From the NCBI GenBank assembly GCA_947629565.1, contig CANREG010000007.1, positions 1-61,468 of the forward strand: a stretch of 61,468 nt of DNA, given 5' to 3'. The position numbers were made by a program, and so were the translations under genes. Source of the stretch: an uncultured Lachnospiraceae bacterium. Lineage in GTDB: Bacteria; Bacillota; Clostridia; Lachnospirales; Lachnospiraceae. Shown here one piece after another: positions 27,305-37,201 of this stretch (the first letter of the stretch is position 1; the number at the start of each line of letters is the position of its first letter). The notes beneath the pieces were generated by a model. It saw only the letters and a list, made by a program, of their open reading frames with translations. It did not search any database and was not told the DNA's origin.

Positions 27305-28843
27305 TTACTTCACCAACAGACTCTTTCCGGTCATCTCCGGCGGCTGGGGAAGCTCCATAATCTCCAACAAGGTAGGCGCTATATCTGCAAGACAGCCGCC
27401 TTCCCGCAGTTTCACATCGCCATAGTTCACCAGAATAAAGGGAACCGGATTGGTGGTGTGCGCCGTATGGGGCTCACCGGTCTCATAGTCAATCATCTTC
27501 TCCGCATTGCCGTGGTCGGCGCAGATAAACAGTACGCCGCCCACCTTCTTTACGGCCTCCACTGCGGAGCCTACGCAGGCGTCAATCCGCTCTACCGCCT
27601 TAACAGCCGCTTCGATGACACCGGTATGTCCAACCATATCCGGATTGGCAAAATTAATAATAATCACATCATACTGTCCGGAAGTAATCGCCGCATCTAA
27701 TTTCTCTCCAACCTCAGGAGCGCTCATCTCCGGCTGTAAATCATAGGTGGCAACTGCCGGGGATTTCACCAAAGTCCTATCCTCATCCTGATTAGGCTCT
27801 TCCACGCCGCCGTTAAAGAAGAAGGTCACATGGGCATATTTCTCCGTCTCTGCCAGCCGTAACTGCTTCTTCCCCATCTTTGCCAGATATTCGCCAAAGG
27901 TATTCTCAATGGTCTGCTTCTTAAATGCCACCAATTTATTGGGGATACTCTCATCATAATCCTTAAAGCATACATAGGTCAGCGGCATGCGCCCATTCCT
28001 TCTCTCAAAACCGGTAAAGTCATCATCACAGAAAGCTCTTGTCAGCTCTCTTGCCCGGTCCGGACGGAAGTTATAGAAAATAACGGAATCATTGGGCTTC
28101 ACCAAAGAAACCGGCTTGCCGTTTTCCGTAATGACGGTAGGCAGTACAAACTCATCCGTCACATCCTTGGCATAGGAATCCGCCATAGCCTGCACCGGAT
28201 CCTCTGCGGTCTCTCCTTCTCCGTATACCAGGGAAGCATATGCCTTCTCCACCCGGTCCCAACGATTATCCCGATCCATTGCATAATAGCGCCCGGACAG
28301 AGAGGCCACCTTGCCAACTCCGATTTCCTTCATCTTGTCAACTAACTCCGCCACATAATCCTTGCCGGAAGCCGGAGGGGTATCCCTGCCGTCTAAGAAC
28401 GGGTGTACATATACCCGGTCAAAGCCTTCCCTCTTACAAAGCTCCAATATCCCGTATACATGGGTGTTGTGGCTGTGTACGCCGCCGTCTGATAACAACC
28501 CCCACAAATGCAGGTCCGAATTATTTTTCTTACAGTTATCAATCGCCTCTAACATGGCCTCGTTTTCAAAGAAATCTCCATCTTCAATCGCCTTGGTAAT
28601 CGAGGTAAGGTCCTGATAAATAATCCGGCCCGCGCCGATATTCATATGTCCCACCTCGGAATTGCCCATCTGTCCGTCCGGCAGGCCCACTGCCATTCCG
28701 GAGGCATTGCCCTTCACAAAAGGACATTCCTTCATCAGCTTATCCATCACAGGCGTATTGGCCATGGCGATAGCGTTGCCCTCCTGCCTGTCATTTAATC
28801 CATATCCGTCAAGTACCATTAAAACAACCGGTTTCCTACTCAT
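27305..28843 (-). CDS. gpmI: Cofactor-independent phosphoglycerate mutase
   Basis: The enzyme interconverts 3- and 2-phosphoglycerate by way of a phosphoserine, using two metal ions. I start it at 28843 (MSRKPVVLMV) after AAAGGAG, giving 512 residues. Metal ligand Asp12 (LDGYG), nucleophile Ser62 (GNSEVGHMNIGAG) and the late ADHGNAEKM metal motif are all visible. The 2,3-bisphosphoglycerate-dependent form is not in the window. Confidence 0.97.
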   Translation of the reverse strand: MSRKPVVLMVLDGYGLNDRQEGNAIAMANTPVMDKLMKECPFVKGNASGMAVGLPDGQMGNSEVGHMNIGAGRIIYQDLTSITKAIEDGDFFENEAMLEAIDNCKKNNSDLHLWGLLSDGGVHSHNTHVYGILELCKREGFDRVYVHPFLDGRDTPPASGKDYVAELVDKMKEIGVGKVASLSGRYYAMDRDNRWDRVEKAYASLVYGEGETAEDPVQAMADSYAKDVTDEFVLPTVITENGKPVSLVKPNDSVIFYNFRPDRARELTRAFCDDDFTGFERRNGRMPLTYVCFKDYDESIPNKLVAFKKQTIENTFGEYLAKMGKKQLRLAETEKYAHVTFFFNGGVEEPNQDEDRTLVKSPAVATYDLQPEMSAPEVGEKLDAAITSGQYDVIIINFANPDMVGHTGVIEAAVKAVERIDACVGSAVEAVKKVGGVLFICADHGNAEKMIDYETGEPHTAHTTNPVPFILVNYGDVKLREGGCLADIAPTLLEIMELPQPPEMTGKSLLVK

Positions 28844-28947
28844 AACTTGTCTCCTTTTCATGTATTAAAAGGGCTGCCCCCTTCGTTCTAAAAACAGTTT
28901 ACCATATTCAATGGATTTTGCAAGAAATGTATGCAAAAATTTTCCAT

Positions 28948-29460
28948 TTACCGGGAAAGAGCCTGCTTAAGCAAATGTACCAGTTCCCGTATGCTTAAAT
29001 GCTCCGCCTCCACAACCAGCTCCGCATACTGCTCATACAAGGGGAGCCGTTCCTCATATAACTGCCGGAAGGTCTGTCCCTTGTGAATGGAAACGCCCCT
29101 CTCGGTCAAATCTCCAATCCGCTCGCATAATGTCTCATAGGAAAGCTTTAGATATACCACCGTCCCTATGGACTGTAAATGCGCCATAGCCTCCCTGCCA
29201 TAGATTACGCTGCCGCCAGTGGCAATCACGGCTCTGTGGTAATCTAAGGAGGCGTTAATCTCATTTTCAATGCGGTTAAATTCCTCAATTCCCTTTTCTT
29301 CAATCAGCTCGCAAAGCAGCAGCCCGGTTCTTTCCTGAATCACCAGATCCGAGTCCACAAACCGATACCCCAGTGCTTTTGCCAGCACCACGCCGGCGGT
29401 GCTCTTACCGCAGCCCGGCATGCCGATTAATATGATATTATCCTTCATGGTCTGTTCCAT
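28948..29460 (-). CDS. aroK: Shikimate kinase
   Basis: The enzyme phosphorylates shikimate in the aromatic amino acid pathway. The 170-residue protein has Walker A GMPGCGKST (13-21), shikimate-binding Asp in DSDLVIQ, GGSVIYG in place of the usual GGG segment, and the lid region ERIGDLTERGVS. Met5 is an alternative start. No other aro gene is adjacent. The changed GGSV (instead of GGGxV) is a small deviation and the assignment stands. Confidence 0.88.
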   Translation of the reverse strand: MEQTMKDNIILIGMPGCGKSTAGVVLAKALGYRFVDSDLVIQERTGLLLCELIEEKGIEEFNRIENEINASLDYHRAVIATGGSVIYGREAMAHLQSIGTVVYLKLSYETLCERIGDLTERGVSIHKGQTFRQLYEERLPLYEQYAELVVEAEHLSIRELVHLLKQALSR

Positions 29461-29497
29461 CCTGCCATTCTGTCAAGTGTTAGCTTTGTCTTTTTTC

Positions 29498-29995
29498 TCA
29501 CAAATCATACATCTTATTCCGGGCATAATTCCGGATATGCTCTAAGGTTCTCTCATCCGGCTCAATGGAAACCAACTCCCGGCTGCCATTATATTCCACC
29601 ACCATGGAGATGACCTGTCCCTTTCCCCGCCTTGAAGTATAATCCCGTTTTTTTGCAAATTGCTCTGTCTCTATCCGCTTTGAATCCTTCGGCACAATCA
29701 TAGTCACCTGCTCAAGCTCAAAGTTCATCAGTTCCTTCCGCTTGCTGGCGTTATATATGGCCGCAATGTCAACGCTTCCGTTGGTCAGGGTATATTCATA
29801 CTCCAACTGCCGTTTGGCGGAAAGGTTCATAAACAGGCAGATACCGATTACAAAAATTAAGATTCCCAGCACCCCGATAAACATAACGGAAATTGCGCCG
29901 ATAATAGCCACAAAAAGGGGAATCATAATCTTGATATAATACTCCCGTCCCGGCTTCGCCTTGATTGCCTGTTCAATATAACTGTCTTTTATCAT
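29498..29995 (-). CDS. Two-helix membrane protein, 165 aa (DUF6106-like)
   Basis: A hydrophobic hairpin near residues 22-58 (IMIPLFVAIIGAISVMFIGV, then ILIFVIGICLFMNL) is followed by a soluble beta-rich domain with EYEYTLTNGSVDIAAIYN and ELVSIEPDERTLEHIRNYA. It resembles a clostridial family I recall as DUF6106, not certain. The soluble part looks like a PH-like or bPH domain. It sits between nfnB and aroK; no function can be assigned. Confidence 0.7.
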   Translation of the reverse strand: MIKDSYIEQAIKAKPGREYYIKIMIPLFVAIIGAISVMFIGVLGILIFVIGICLFMNLSAKRQLEYEYTLTNGSVDIAAIYNASKRKELMNFELEQVTMIVPKDSKRIETEQFAKKRDYTSRRGKGQVISMVVEYNGSRELVSIEPDERTLEHIRNYARNKMYDL

Positions 29996-30020
29996 CCTTT
30001 ACCTCCCTATCTCCATAAGA

Positions 30021-30046
30021 GAACCCGATAGCCTGCGCTACCGGGT
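30021..30046 (-). terminator. Hairpin after nfnB
   Basis: ACCCGATAGC (30023-30032) pairs with GCTACCGGGT (30037-30046) around a CTGC loop. On the minus strand it is followed by TTCTCTTAT. It lies between nfnB and the downstream membrane-protein gene. Confidence 0.65.
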
Positions 30047-30057
30047 CTTTCAGCTCT

Positions 30058-31446
30058 TTATCTGCTCAGATATTCGTCAATGGCTTTCGCCGCTTTCTTA
30101 CCGGCGCCCATGGCAAGAATAACCGTAGCTGCGCCGGTTACAGTATCTCCTCCGGCATATACGCCATCCTTGCTGGTCTTCATCGTCTCTTCATCCACAA
30201 TGATTCCGCCCCATTTCTGGGTGTCAAGTCCCGGCGTGGTCTGACGGATTAAGGGGTTTGGACTCTGTCCAATGGCAATGACAACGGTATCCACATCAAT
30301 AATATAGTTAGAGCCCTCCACCGGTTTCGGGGAACGCCTGCCAGATTCATCCGGCTCGCCTAACTCCTGCTTAATGACCTCCATACCGGTTACCCAGCCG
30401 TCTTTTCCATGAATTGCGCAGGGATTATTCAACAGCTTAAAGATAATGCCCTCTTCCTTGGCATGATGCACTTCCTCTGCTCTGGCGGGAAGCTCCTCCT
30501 CGGAACGACGGTATACGATATACACCTCTTCGGCGCCAAGACGCTTTGCGGTTCTTGCCGCATCCATAGCCACATTACCGGCGCCTACAACGGCAACCCG
30601 TTTCCCTACCTTAATAGGCGTCGGTGCCTCCGGGAATTTGTACGCTTTCATCAGGTTCACCCGGGTTAAAAATTCATTGGCAGAATATACGCCTAACAGA
30701 TTCTCGCCCGGAATATTTAAGAATCGGGGAAGTCCTGCTCCGGAACCCACAAATACAGCCTCATACCCCTGCTCCATCAATTCATCAATGGTTACGGAAC
30801 GTCCGATAATTACATTGGTCTCAATCTTTACTCCCAACTTCTCTACTGTCTCAATCTCCCTTGCCACTAAATCCTTTGGCAAACGGAACTCCGGAATACC
30901 GTAGCTTAACACGCCGCCGGCCTTATGTAACGCCTCGAACACCGTTACCTCGTATCCCTTCTTAATCAGTTCTCCTGCACAGGTAATGCCGGCAGGACCG
31001 GAACCGACCACTGCCACCTTCTTACCGTTCTTCTTAATATCCACAGAAGAAGCTGCCGCATTGGCCATATGATAATCTGCCACAAAACGCTCTAAGCGGC
31101 CAATGGCAACAGGCTCACCCTTGATTCCCCTGACGCATTTTCCCTCACATTGGTTCTCCTGGGGACACACCCGCCCGCAGATTGCCGGAAGGGCATTTTC
31201 ACTGGTAATAATCTCATAGGCAGCCTCGAAATCTCCTGCCGCCACCTTCTCAATAAATCCGGGAATCGGCACATTAACCGGACATCCGTCCATACAGGGC
31301 TTATGCTTACAATTTAAGCATCTTGCCGCCTCCTCCATTGCCATTTCCTTTGTGTAACCGAGAGCCACCTCGGAAAAATTCTTATTTCTAACATCAGGCT
31401 CCTGCTCCGGCATAGCCACCTTTGTCATACTCATATTTCTATCCAT
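30058..31446 (-). CDS. nfnB: NfnB / GltD-like flavoprotein subunit (NADPH side)
   Basis: Large subunit of the NADH-dependent ferredoxin:NADP+ oxidoreductase, which couples NADH and reduced ferredoxin to NADPH by electron bifurcation. The 462-residue protein has two 4Fe-4S cysteine groups (Cys43, 46, 51, 55 and 90, 94, 100, 104), an FAD Rossmann motif (VVGSGPAGITCAGE) and an NADPH Rossmann motif (VVGAGNVAMDAART). Taken alone it could be called a glutamate synthase small subunit. The NfnA gene 12 bases upstream and the absence of a gltB decide for Nfn. Confidence 0.93.
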   Translation of the reverse strand: MDRNMSMTKVAMPEQEPDVRNKNFSEVALGYTKEMAMEEAARCLNCKHKPCMDGCPVNVPIPGFIEKVAAGDFEAAYEIITSENALPAICGRVCPQENQCEGKCVRGIKGEPVAIGRLERFVADYHMANAAASSVDIKKNGKKVAVVGSGPAGITCAGELIKKGYEVTVFEALHKAGGVLSYGIPEFRLPKDLVAREIETVEKLGVKIETNVIIGRSVTIDELMEQGYEAVFVGSGAGLPRFLNIPGENLLGVYSANEFLTRVNLMKAYKFPEAPTPIKVGKRVAVVGAGNVAMDAARTAKRLGAEEVYIVYRRSEEELPARAEEVHHAKEEGIIFKLLNNPCAIHGKDGWVTGMEVIKQELGEPDESGRRSPKPVEGSNYIIDVDTVVIAIGQSPNPLIRQTTPGLDTQKWGGIIVDEETMKTSKDGVYAGGDTVTGAATVILAMGAGKKAAKAIDEYLSR

Positions 31447-31458
31447 TGTATCTCTCCT

Positions 31459-32274
31459 TTACCCTTCCAATTTACAGGTATGCTCTTCCTCTTTAAACAT
31501 ACCCTGCCGCTTCATGCACTCGTCAAAATCTACTAAAAATCCGTCAAAATCCGGTCCGTCCACACAGGCGAACTTCGTCTCTCCGCCTACGGTTACCCTG
31601 CAGCCACCGCACATTCCGGTACCGTCAATCATAATGGGATTGAGGGATACAAAGGTTGGAATATCAAGAGGCTTCGTCACATTGACCACATTCTTCATCA
31701 TGATAAGAGGTCCGATAGCAATAACCTCGTCAAATTTCTCTCCCTTGTCAATGAGCTCCTGCAGCACGGTTGTAACAAATCCTTTGGTCCCCATGCTTCC
31801 GTCATCTGTCGCTATATATACATTGTCGCAGAACTTCTCAAATTTGTCCTTCAAAATAACAAACTCCTGTGACCGTCCGCCGATAATCACATCCACTTTT
31901 ACGCCCATATCATGAAGCTTGCGAAGCTGGGGATAAAGGGGAGCAGAGCCAACGCCTCCGGCAACGCCGATTACATGTCCGCACTTATGAAGCAGCGCCG
32001 GCTGGCCGAGAGGGCCTACAAAATCCTCCACATATTCTCCCGCCTTCTTCTTTGCGAGCTTCTCGGTAGAATATCCCACAATCTGATAAATAATCGTAAC
32101 CGTATTCTTCTCCCGGTCATAGTCTGCAATCGTAAGAGGTATTCTCTCACCATCTTCATCTACCCGGACAATAATAAACTGCCCGGCCTCACATTTCGCT
32201 GCTACAAACGGGGCCTCAATCTCCATCAGCTCCACCGCACTGTTGAGTGTCTCTTTACTAACAATCTTGTACAT
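31459..32274 (-). CDS. nfnA: NfnA flavoprotein subunit (NADH side)
   Basis: Small subunit of the Nfn transhydrogenase, related to dihydroorotate dehydrogenase electron-transfer subunits. I start it at 32274 (MYKIVSKETL), after GAAAGAGG, giving 271 residues. The FAD-binding beta-barrel (RIPLTIADYD), NAD-binding GVAGGVGSAPLYP and C-terminal 2Fe-2S cysteines (GTGMCGGCRV, FACVDGPDFDG) are all present. It is 12 bases before nfnB. The pair supplies NADPH in anaerobic metabolism. Confidence 0.94.
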   Translation of the reverse strand: MYKIVSKETLNSAVELMEIEAPFVAAKCEAGQFIIVRVDEDGERIPLTIADYDREKNTVTIIYQIVGYSTEKLAKKKAGEYVEDFVGPLGQPALLHKCGHVIGVAGGVGSAPLYPQLRKLHDMGVKVDVIIGGRSQEFVILKDKFEKFCDNVYIATDDGSMGTKGFVTTVLQELIDKGEKFDEVIAIGPLIMMKNVVNVTKPLDIPTFVSLNPIMIDGTGMCGGCRVTVGGETKFACVDGPDFDGFLVDFDECMKRQGMFKEEEHTCKLEG

Positions 32275-32353
32275 CTTGATACCTCTTTCTTCATAATTTA
32301 CATATGTGCTAAACATTATAACTGTTTTATTGCAATAAGACAAGTAAAAAACA

Positions 32354-33631
32354 TCAGGTTCCGAAATAAGAAAAATGCATATAATCCTTGCGGTCTCCCC
32401 AGTCCCCTCTCAAAAATCCATAGCGGTTCATAATTCTTACAAATTCGCTGTCATTGGGAATAGAGTACTTATTTTTCTTAGGTTTCCAGAAACGGCCGGA
32501 TAATATCTTCTTACCGTCAATCATATAGTTTTCATTCGGATTAACATCAATAGCCAGTCCATACATATGCTCTCCCGTGCGGTAACTGTAACAGCCGATA
32601 TCATGGATTACCTGCTTTTCTTTGCTGTTATAGATCTCCTTAAAAATCTGCTGAATTGTAGGCGCTAACCGCTTATTAACCGTCAGATATTTTGTCTTTG
32701 TAATCTTCTTTCCGTTTTTGCCGTTCTTAAAATCCCAGACCTTAATCTTAATGGTTTTCATCTGCTTTCTTGCCTTTGATTCTTTGGCAAAATTCTTTTT
32801 CATCTTTTTTTCTGAACCAAAGGCGCGCTTTACCTTTTGCTCATAGGGTTCACTGGCATATGCGTAATAATCCATGGGAATACTCTTCACCGGAGACGAA
32901 ACGCTTTTTACCGGAACGCCGTCAATATATTTGAATGCATATATCCTGTAGGTATAGGTAACGCTGTTGGTCAGTTTCTTAAAGGTGGCGCTTAAGACGG
33001 CGTTACTGTCAATCTGCTTAACTAAAGTATATTTGCTTTCGTCGTCCGTATCCGGATATATCATATTTCCCTTGTCGTCCATATCCGTCAAACAGTATAT
33101 CATATATCCATCTGCATCCGGCACCTGCGTCCAGCTAAGCTTGGCATTGTTCTTGCCGCTTCTTACGCCGGACTGAATCAAAGGGCCCGCACCCGTTATA
33201 TAAACCGTCACATCCACGGAATCTACCAGAGTTTTGGGAACAACCGCTTCATCATATTCTTCTGACTCCTGCGTCTGGTAAACCATTACCCGGTAATAAT
33301 AATTCTGATAAGGAGGGAGAGGTGTCGGATCCGTGTAAGTGTAATCCGGTTCCTCATAACCGTCCCACATCCATTCCTCCGGATCCTCCCATACATAAAT
33401 GTCATCTGTTGCAATTAACTGATATTCACCATCCGCCTGATTCGCGCGGTAAATCTCGATCCAGTCTACCTTATACCCCGGGGTAATCATCACCTCCAAA
33501 GTAGCCTGATTGGCTGTTTTACAGGAACCCGTAACCGTCATGGCTGCCCCCGCTAAAGCAGACTGCCCGGTTAGCATAATTCCGATAAACAATATTACAC
33601 TTCCTAAGATTAATCTTTTGTGTCTAAGCAT
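32354..33631 (-). CDS. Secreted M15-type D-Ala-D-Ala carboxypeptidase-like protein with Fn3-like domains
   Basis: A probable peptidoglycan peptidase exported by a signal peptide. I start it at 33631 (MLRHKRLIL), after AGGAGGAG, giving 425 residues. Beta-sandwich, fibronectin-III-like segments occupy about 30-270 (KLSWTQVPDADGYMIYC). The C-terminal M15 zinc domain shows GEHMYGLAIDVNP (His and Asp ligands) and DYMHFSYF (His ligand). It lies between tpiA and nfnA on the same strand, with terminator-like sequence upstream. The exact bond cleaved is not determinable. Confidence 0.88.
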   Translation of the reverse strand: MLRHKRLILGSVILFIGIMLTGQSALAGAAMTVTGSCKTANQATLEVMITPGYKVDWIEIYRANQADGEYQLIATDDIYVWEDPEEWMWDGYEEPDYTYTDPTPLPPYQNYYYRVMVYQTQESEEYDEAVVPKTLVDSVDVTVYITGAGPLIQSGVRSGKNNAKLSWTQVPDADGYMIYCLTDMDDKGNMIYPDTDDESKYTLVKQIDSNAVLSATFKKLTNSVTYTYRIYAFKYIDGVPVKSVSSPVKSIPMDYYAYASEPYEQKVKRAFGSEKKMKKNFAKESKARKQMKTIKIKVWDFKNGKNGKKITKTKYLTVNKRLAPTIQQIFKEIYNSKEKQVIHDIGCYSYRTGEHMYGLAIDVNPNENYMIDGKKILSGRFWKPKKNKYSIPNDSEFVRIMNRYGFLRGDWGDRKDYMHFSYFGT

Positions 33632-33676
33632 CTTTTCATCTCCTCCTAAATGTATAACGCCATCCTGCATACATAT

Positions 33677-33712
33677 AAAACAGGCAGGTCAGCGCTCTGC
33701 CTACCTGCCTGT
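33677..33712 (-). terminator. Intrinsic terminator of tpiA
   Basis: ACAGGCAGGT (33680-33689) pairs with ACCTGCCTGT (33703-33712); four T follow on the minus strand. Confidence 0.85.
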
Positions 33713-33748
33713 TATTATAAATTATTATGCTATCTCCGTCAAGAAAAC

Positions 33749-34501
33749 CTACTTGTTGTAATTTACAATCTGTCCGAAGTCCGGCTTTAAGGAAGCGCCG
33801 CCAACCAGACCGCCGTCAATATCCGGCTTAGCCAGAAGCTCTGCTGCATTGCCTGCATTCATAGAGCCGCCATACTGGATGCGGATTGCCTCTGCCGTTG
33901 CCCCGTCGTATATCTCGCCGATTACCTGACGGATTGCCGCGCATACCTCCTCTGCCTGATCGGAGGTTGCCGTCTTACCGGTTCCAATGGCCCAGATCGG
34001 CTCATAAGCGATAACCGCCTTCTTTGCCTGATCCGCAGTTACATTTAAGAAAGCAATCTTAATCTGCTGGCGAATCCAGTCAATCGTAATCCCCTGTTCT
34101 CTCTGGGTGAGGGACTCACCGCAGCAGATAATCGGAGTAATGCCATGCTCGAAAGCCTTTAACACTTTCTTATTGACTGTCTCGTCTGTCTCAGCGAAAT
34201 ACTCTCTTCTCTCTGAGTGTCCGATAATCACATACTTAACTCCTAAGTCTGTCAGCATATTCGGCGCAACTTCGCCTGTATATGCGCCGCTCTCCTCAAA
34301 ATACATATTCTCTGCGCCAATCTCAATGTTGGAGCCCTTAACCGCCTCGATTGCCGCCGGGATATCGATAGCCGGTACACAGAATACCACATCTACCTCG
34401 TCATTGGCTACCAATGGCTTTAACTCGTTAATCAATGCAACTGCCTCGCTCGGCGTCTTGTTCATTTTCCAGTTGCCTGCAATTATTTTCTTTCTCGCCA
34501 T
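33749..34501 (-). CDS. tpiA: Triosephosphate isomerase
   Basis: The enzyme interconverts dihydroxyacetone phosphate and glyceraldehyde 3-phosphate. At 250 residues it has the usual length. Visible are the substrate-binding GNWKMN, catalytic His in IIGHSERR, catalytic Glu in [11 protein letters not shown], and the phosphate-binding GGAS near the C-terminus. It is 52 bases after pgk, in the order gap, pgk, tpiA. Confidence 0.98.
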   Translation of the reverse strand: MARKKIIAGNWKMNKTPSEAVALINELKPLVANDEVDVVFCVPAIDIPAAIEAVKGSNIEIGAENMYFEESGAYTGEVAPNMLTDLGVKYVIIGHSERREYFAETDETVNKKVLKAFEHGITPIICCGESLTQREQGITIDWIRQQIKIAFLNVTADQAKKAVIAYEPIWAIGTGKTATSDQAEEVCAAIRQVIGEIYDGATAEAIRIQYGGSMNAGNAAELLAKPDIDGGLVGGASLKPDFGQIVNYNK

Positions 34502-34553
34502 GTCTAACTATTCTCCTTATTATATATTTCCGTCGAAATCTAACCAGCCGATA

Positions 34554-35750
34554 TTATTTGTCATTAGCGGCTGCTACGCCCGGAAGCTCCTTGCCCTCTA
34601 AGAATTCAAGAGAAGCGCCGCCACCGGTTGAAATATGAGTCATCTTATCGCCAAAGCCTAAAATATTAACGGCTGCTGCGGAATCACCGCCACCGATAAT
34701 AGTAGTTGCGTCGGTCTCTGCCAAAGCCTTAGCTACGGCAATCGTACCATCCGCAAAGTTAGGCATCTCAAAGCATCCCATCGGTCCGTTCCATACAACG
34801 GTCTTGGCATCCTTCACTGCATTGGCAAAGATCTCAGCCGTCTTCGGTCCGATATCCAAGCCTTCCCAGTCAGCAGGAATCTCACCGCGGCCTACCACCT
34901 TGCGGTTTGCATCGTTAGAGAAATCATCTGCAATCACGGTATCTTCCGGAATCAATAACTTAACGCCCTTTGCCTTAGCCTTCTCCTCCATCTTCAGCGC
35001 ATACTCTTTGTAATCCTCCTCTAACAGAGACTTACCAACTTCTTCGCCATGGGCTGCCATAAAGGTATAAGCCATACCGCCGCCGATAATCAATGTATCT
35101 ACCTTGTCAAGCAGGTTCTCGATTACGGAAATCTTAGAAGAAACCTTTGCTCCGCCAAGAATTGCAACGAAAGGTCTTTCCGGATTATTCACTGCATTGC
35201 CTAAGAAGTCAATCTCCTTCTGCATTAAGTAGCCAACGACTGCGGTATCCACAAACTTGGTTACGCCGACATTGGAGCAGTGCGCTCTGTGGGCTGTACC
35301 AAATGCATCATTGACATATACATCACAAAGAGAAGCCAGCTCCTTGGAGAATTCCTCTCCGTTCTTGGTCTCCTCTGCGCGGTAACGGGTGTTCTCTAAA
35401 AGAATTACCTCTCCGTCCTTCATTGCCTCAACAGCAGCCTTTGCATTCGGTCCTACAACCTCCGGATCTGCTGCAAATTTTACTTCCTGGCCTAAAAGCT
35501 CAGTCAGTCTTTTGGCAACCGGCGCCAAAGACAACTCCGGCTTTGGCTCTCCCTTCGGCTTGCCTAAATGAGAACAAAGAATTACCTTGCCGCCGTCTGC
35601 AATTAATTTCTTAATGGTCGGAAGCGCTGCCACCAGACGGTTCTCGTCAGTAATCTTTAAATCTGCGTCCAAAGGAACATTAAAGTCACAGCGAACCAAT
35701 ACCTTTTTTCCTTTTACATTAATATCATCTACTGATTTCTTGTTAAGCAT
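34554..35750 (-). CDS. pgk: Phosphoglycerate kinase
   Basis: The enzyme makes ATP from 1,3-bisphosphoglycerate. It has 398 residues with the N-terminal signature [11 protein letters not shown], the substrate site [10 protein letters not shown], the hinge region and the nucleotide-binding [10 protein letters not shown] hairpin at 35863-35893 separates it from gap, so it likely has a separate promoter with some read-through. Confidence 0.98.
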   Translation of the reverse strand: MLNKKSVDDINVKGKKVLVRCDFNVPLDADLKITDENRLVAALPTIKKLIADGGKVILCSHLGKPKGEPKPELSLAPVAKRLTELLGQEVKFAADPEVVGPNAKAAVEAMKDGEVILLENTRYRAEETKNGEEFSKELASLCDVYVNDAFGTAHRAHCSNVGVTKFVDTAVVGYLMQKEIDFLGNAVNNPERPFVAILGGAKVSSKISVIENLLDKVDTLIIGGGMAYTFMAAHGEEVGKSLLEEDYKEYALKMEEKAKAKGVKLLIPEDTVIADDFSNDANRKVVGRGEIPADWEGLDIGPKTAEIFANAVKDAKTVVWNGPMGCFEMPNFADGTIAVAKALAETDATTIIGGGDSAAAVNILGFGDKMTHISTGGGASLEFLEGKELPGVAAANDK

Positions 35751-35862
35751 ATCTATGCTCCTTTCATGATTAAATATTTTAGATAATGGTGAAGCCCCTG
35801 CGCCTTTTATGCGTTATACACAATTAACAGCATCTACGGTACACATCGGTTTCACAATTACC

Positions 35863-35893
35863 AAAAAGGTCCGGTCCATATAGACCGGACCTT
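35863..35893 (-). terminator. Intrinsic terminator of gap
   Basis: A perfect 11-base stem (35866-35876 with 35883-35893) with a 6-base loop is followed on the minus strand by TTTTT... within TTTTTGG (plus-strand run of A at 35863-35867 partly in the stem). Confidence 0.85.
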
Positions 35894-35930
35894 ATAGGTC
35901 TTAATAATTCTACTTATTGATGCCGTTAAA

Positions 35931-36947
35931 TTATGCTAACTCTGAGAAGTACTTAATTGTACGAACCATCTGGCTTGTGTATGAGTTCTCGTTGTCATAC
36001 CAAGATACAACCTGAACCTCATACAGATCATCAGAAATCTTAGAAACCATAGTCTGTGTAGCGTCAAATAAGGAACCATATCTCATACCAACGATATCAG
36101 AAGATACGATCTCGTCCTCATTGTAACCGAAGGACTCGTTAGCTGCTGCCTTCATTGCTGCGTTAATACCGTCAACCGTTACATCTGCCTTCTTAACAAC
36201 TGCTGTTAAGATTGTAGTAGAACCTGTCGGGGTAGGAACACGCTGTGCAGAACCGATTAACTTGCCATTCAACTCAGGAATAACAAGGCCGATTGCCTTA
36301 GCAGCTCCGGTAGAGTTTGGAACGATATTCACTGCTGCTGCACGGGATCTTCTTAAGTCACCCTTTCTCTGCGGTCCGTCAAGCGTCATCTGGTCACCGG
36401 TGTAAGCATGGATTGTTACCATGATACCAGACTGAACCGGCGCATATTTGTTCAGCGCATCAGCCATAGGTGCCAGACAGTTGGTTGTACAAGAAGCTGC
36501 GGAAATGATGGTATCAGAAGCCTTCAATGTCTGATGGTTTGTATTGTAAACGATTGTAGGAAGATCGTTACCTGCCGGAGCAGAGATAACTACCTTACGG
36601 GCACCGGCATTGATATGAGCCTGTGCCTTGTCCTTGCTACAATAGAAACCGGAGCACTCTAATACGACGTCCACATTTAACTCACCCCAAGGGCAGTTGT
36701 TAGCATCCGGGAATGCATAAATCTTAATCTCTTTGCCGTCAACTGTGATAGAATCCTCACCGGCTGTTACCTTGTCAGCCTTCTCATACTTACCCTGTGA
36801 AGAATCATACTTTAATAAATGTGCTAACATCTTAGGGCTTGTCAGATCGTTGATTGCAACAACCTCATAACCCTCTGCTCCAAACATTTGTCTGAATGCC
36901 AGACGTCCGATACGTCCAAATCCATTGATTGCAACTTTTACTGCCAT
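35931..36947 (-). CDS. gap: Glyceraldehyde-3-phosphate dehydrogenase
   Basis: The 338-residue NAD-dependent glycolytic dehydrogenase has the Rossmann start INGFGRIGR, catalytic Cys in [12 protein letters not shown], and the conserved WYDNENSYT near the C-terminus. Codon use and a near-consensus promoter suggest very high expression. It begins the gap-pgk-tpiA group and is transcribed from its own promoter at 37016-37044. Confidence 0.98.
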   Translation of the reverse strand: MAVKVAINGFGRIGRLAFRQMFGAEGYEVVAINDLTSPKMLAHLLKYDSSQGKYEKADKVTAGEDSITVDGKEIKIYAFPDANNCPWGELNVDVVLECSGFYCSKDKAQAHINAGARKVVISAPAGNDLPTIVYNTNHQTLKASDTIISAASCTTNCLAPMADALNKYAPVQSGIMVTIHAYTGDQMTLDGPQRKGDLRRSRAAAVNIVPNSTGAAKAIGLVIPELNGKLIGSAQRVPTPTGSTTILTAVVKKADVTVDGINAAMKAAANESFGYNEDEIVSSDIVGMRYGSLFDATQTMVSKISDDLYEVQVVSWYDNENSYTSQMVRTIKYFSELA

Positions 36948-37015
36948 GAATAAATCCTCCTAAAGCTTTGAATTATTAATAGTGGTCAAGATGCTCTTCA
37001 TTGACCCATGTCCAT

Positions 37016-37044
37016 ATAATACCTTTTTTGGAAAAAAATTTCAA
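37016..37044 (-). promoter_or_regulatory. Sigma-A type promoter of gap
   Basis: On the minus strand TTGAAA (37039-37044) and TATTAT (37016-37021) are separated by 17 bases of alternating T and A runs. The predicted start is near 37008, leaving a leader of about 60 bases. No other feature is evident in the 36948-37201 divergent gap. Confidence 0.75.
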
Positions 37045-37201
37045 GTAGTAAATACGTTTTTGTTCCGAATTTTACCAATTCTTTTCCTCTCCCAATTTAT
37101 GGAAAAGGCTAAATCCGTAGACGCAGGCAAAATCTTGTGTTATGATGTCATAAAGAAACGATTTACCGTGTAATTCCTGTAGAAAGAAGGTATCTTAATA
37201 T

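Noticed and set aside
30058..31446. Glutamate synthase small subunit
   Set aside because: There is no large subunit gene, and the adjacent NfnA-type gene makes NfnB the better call.
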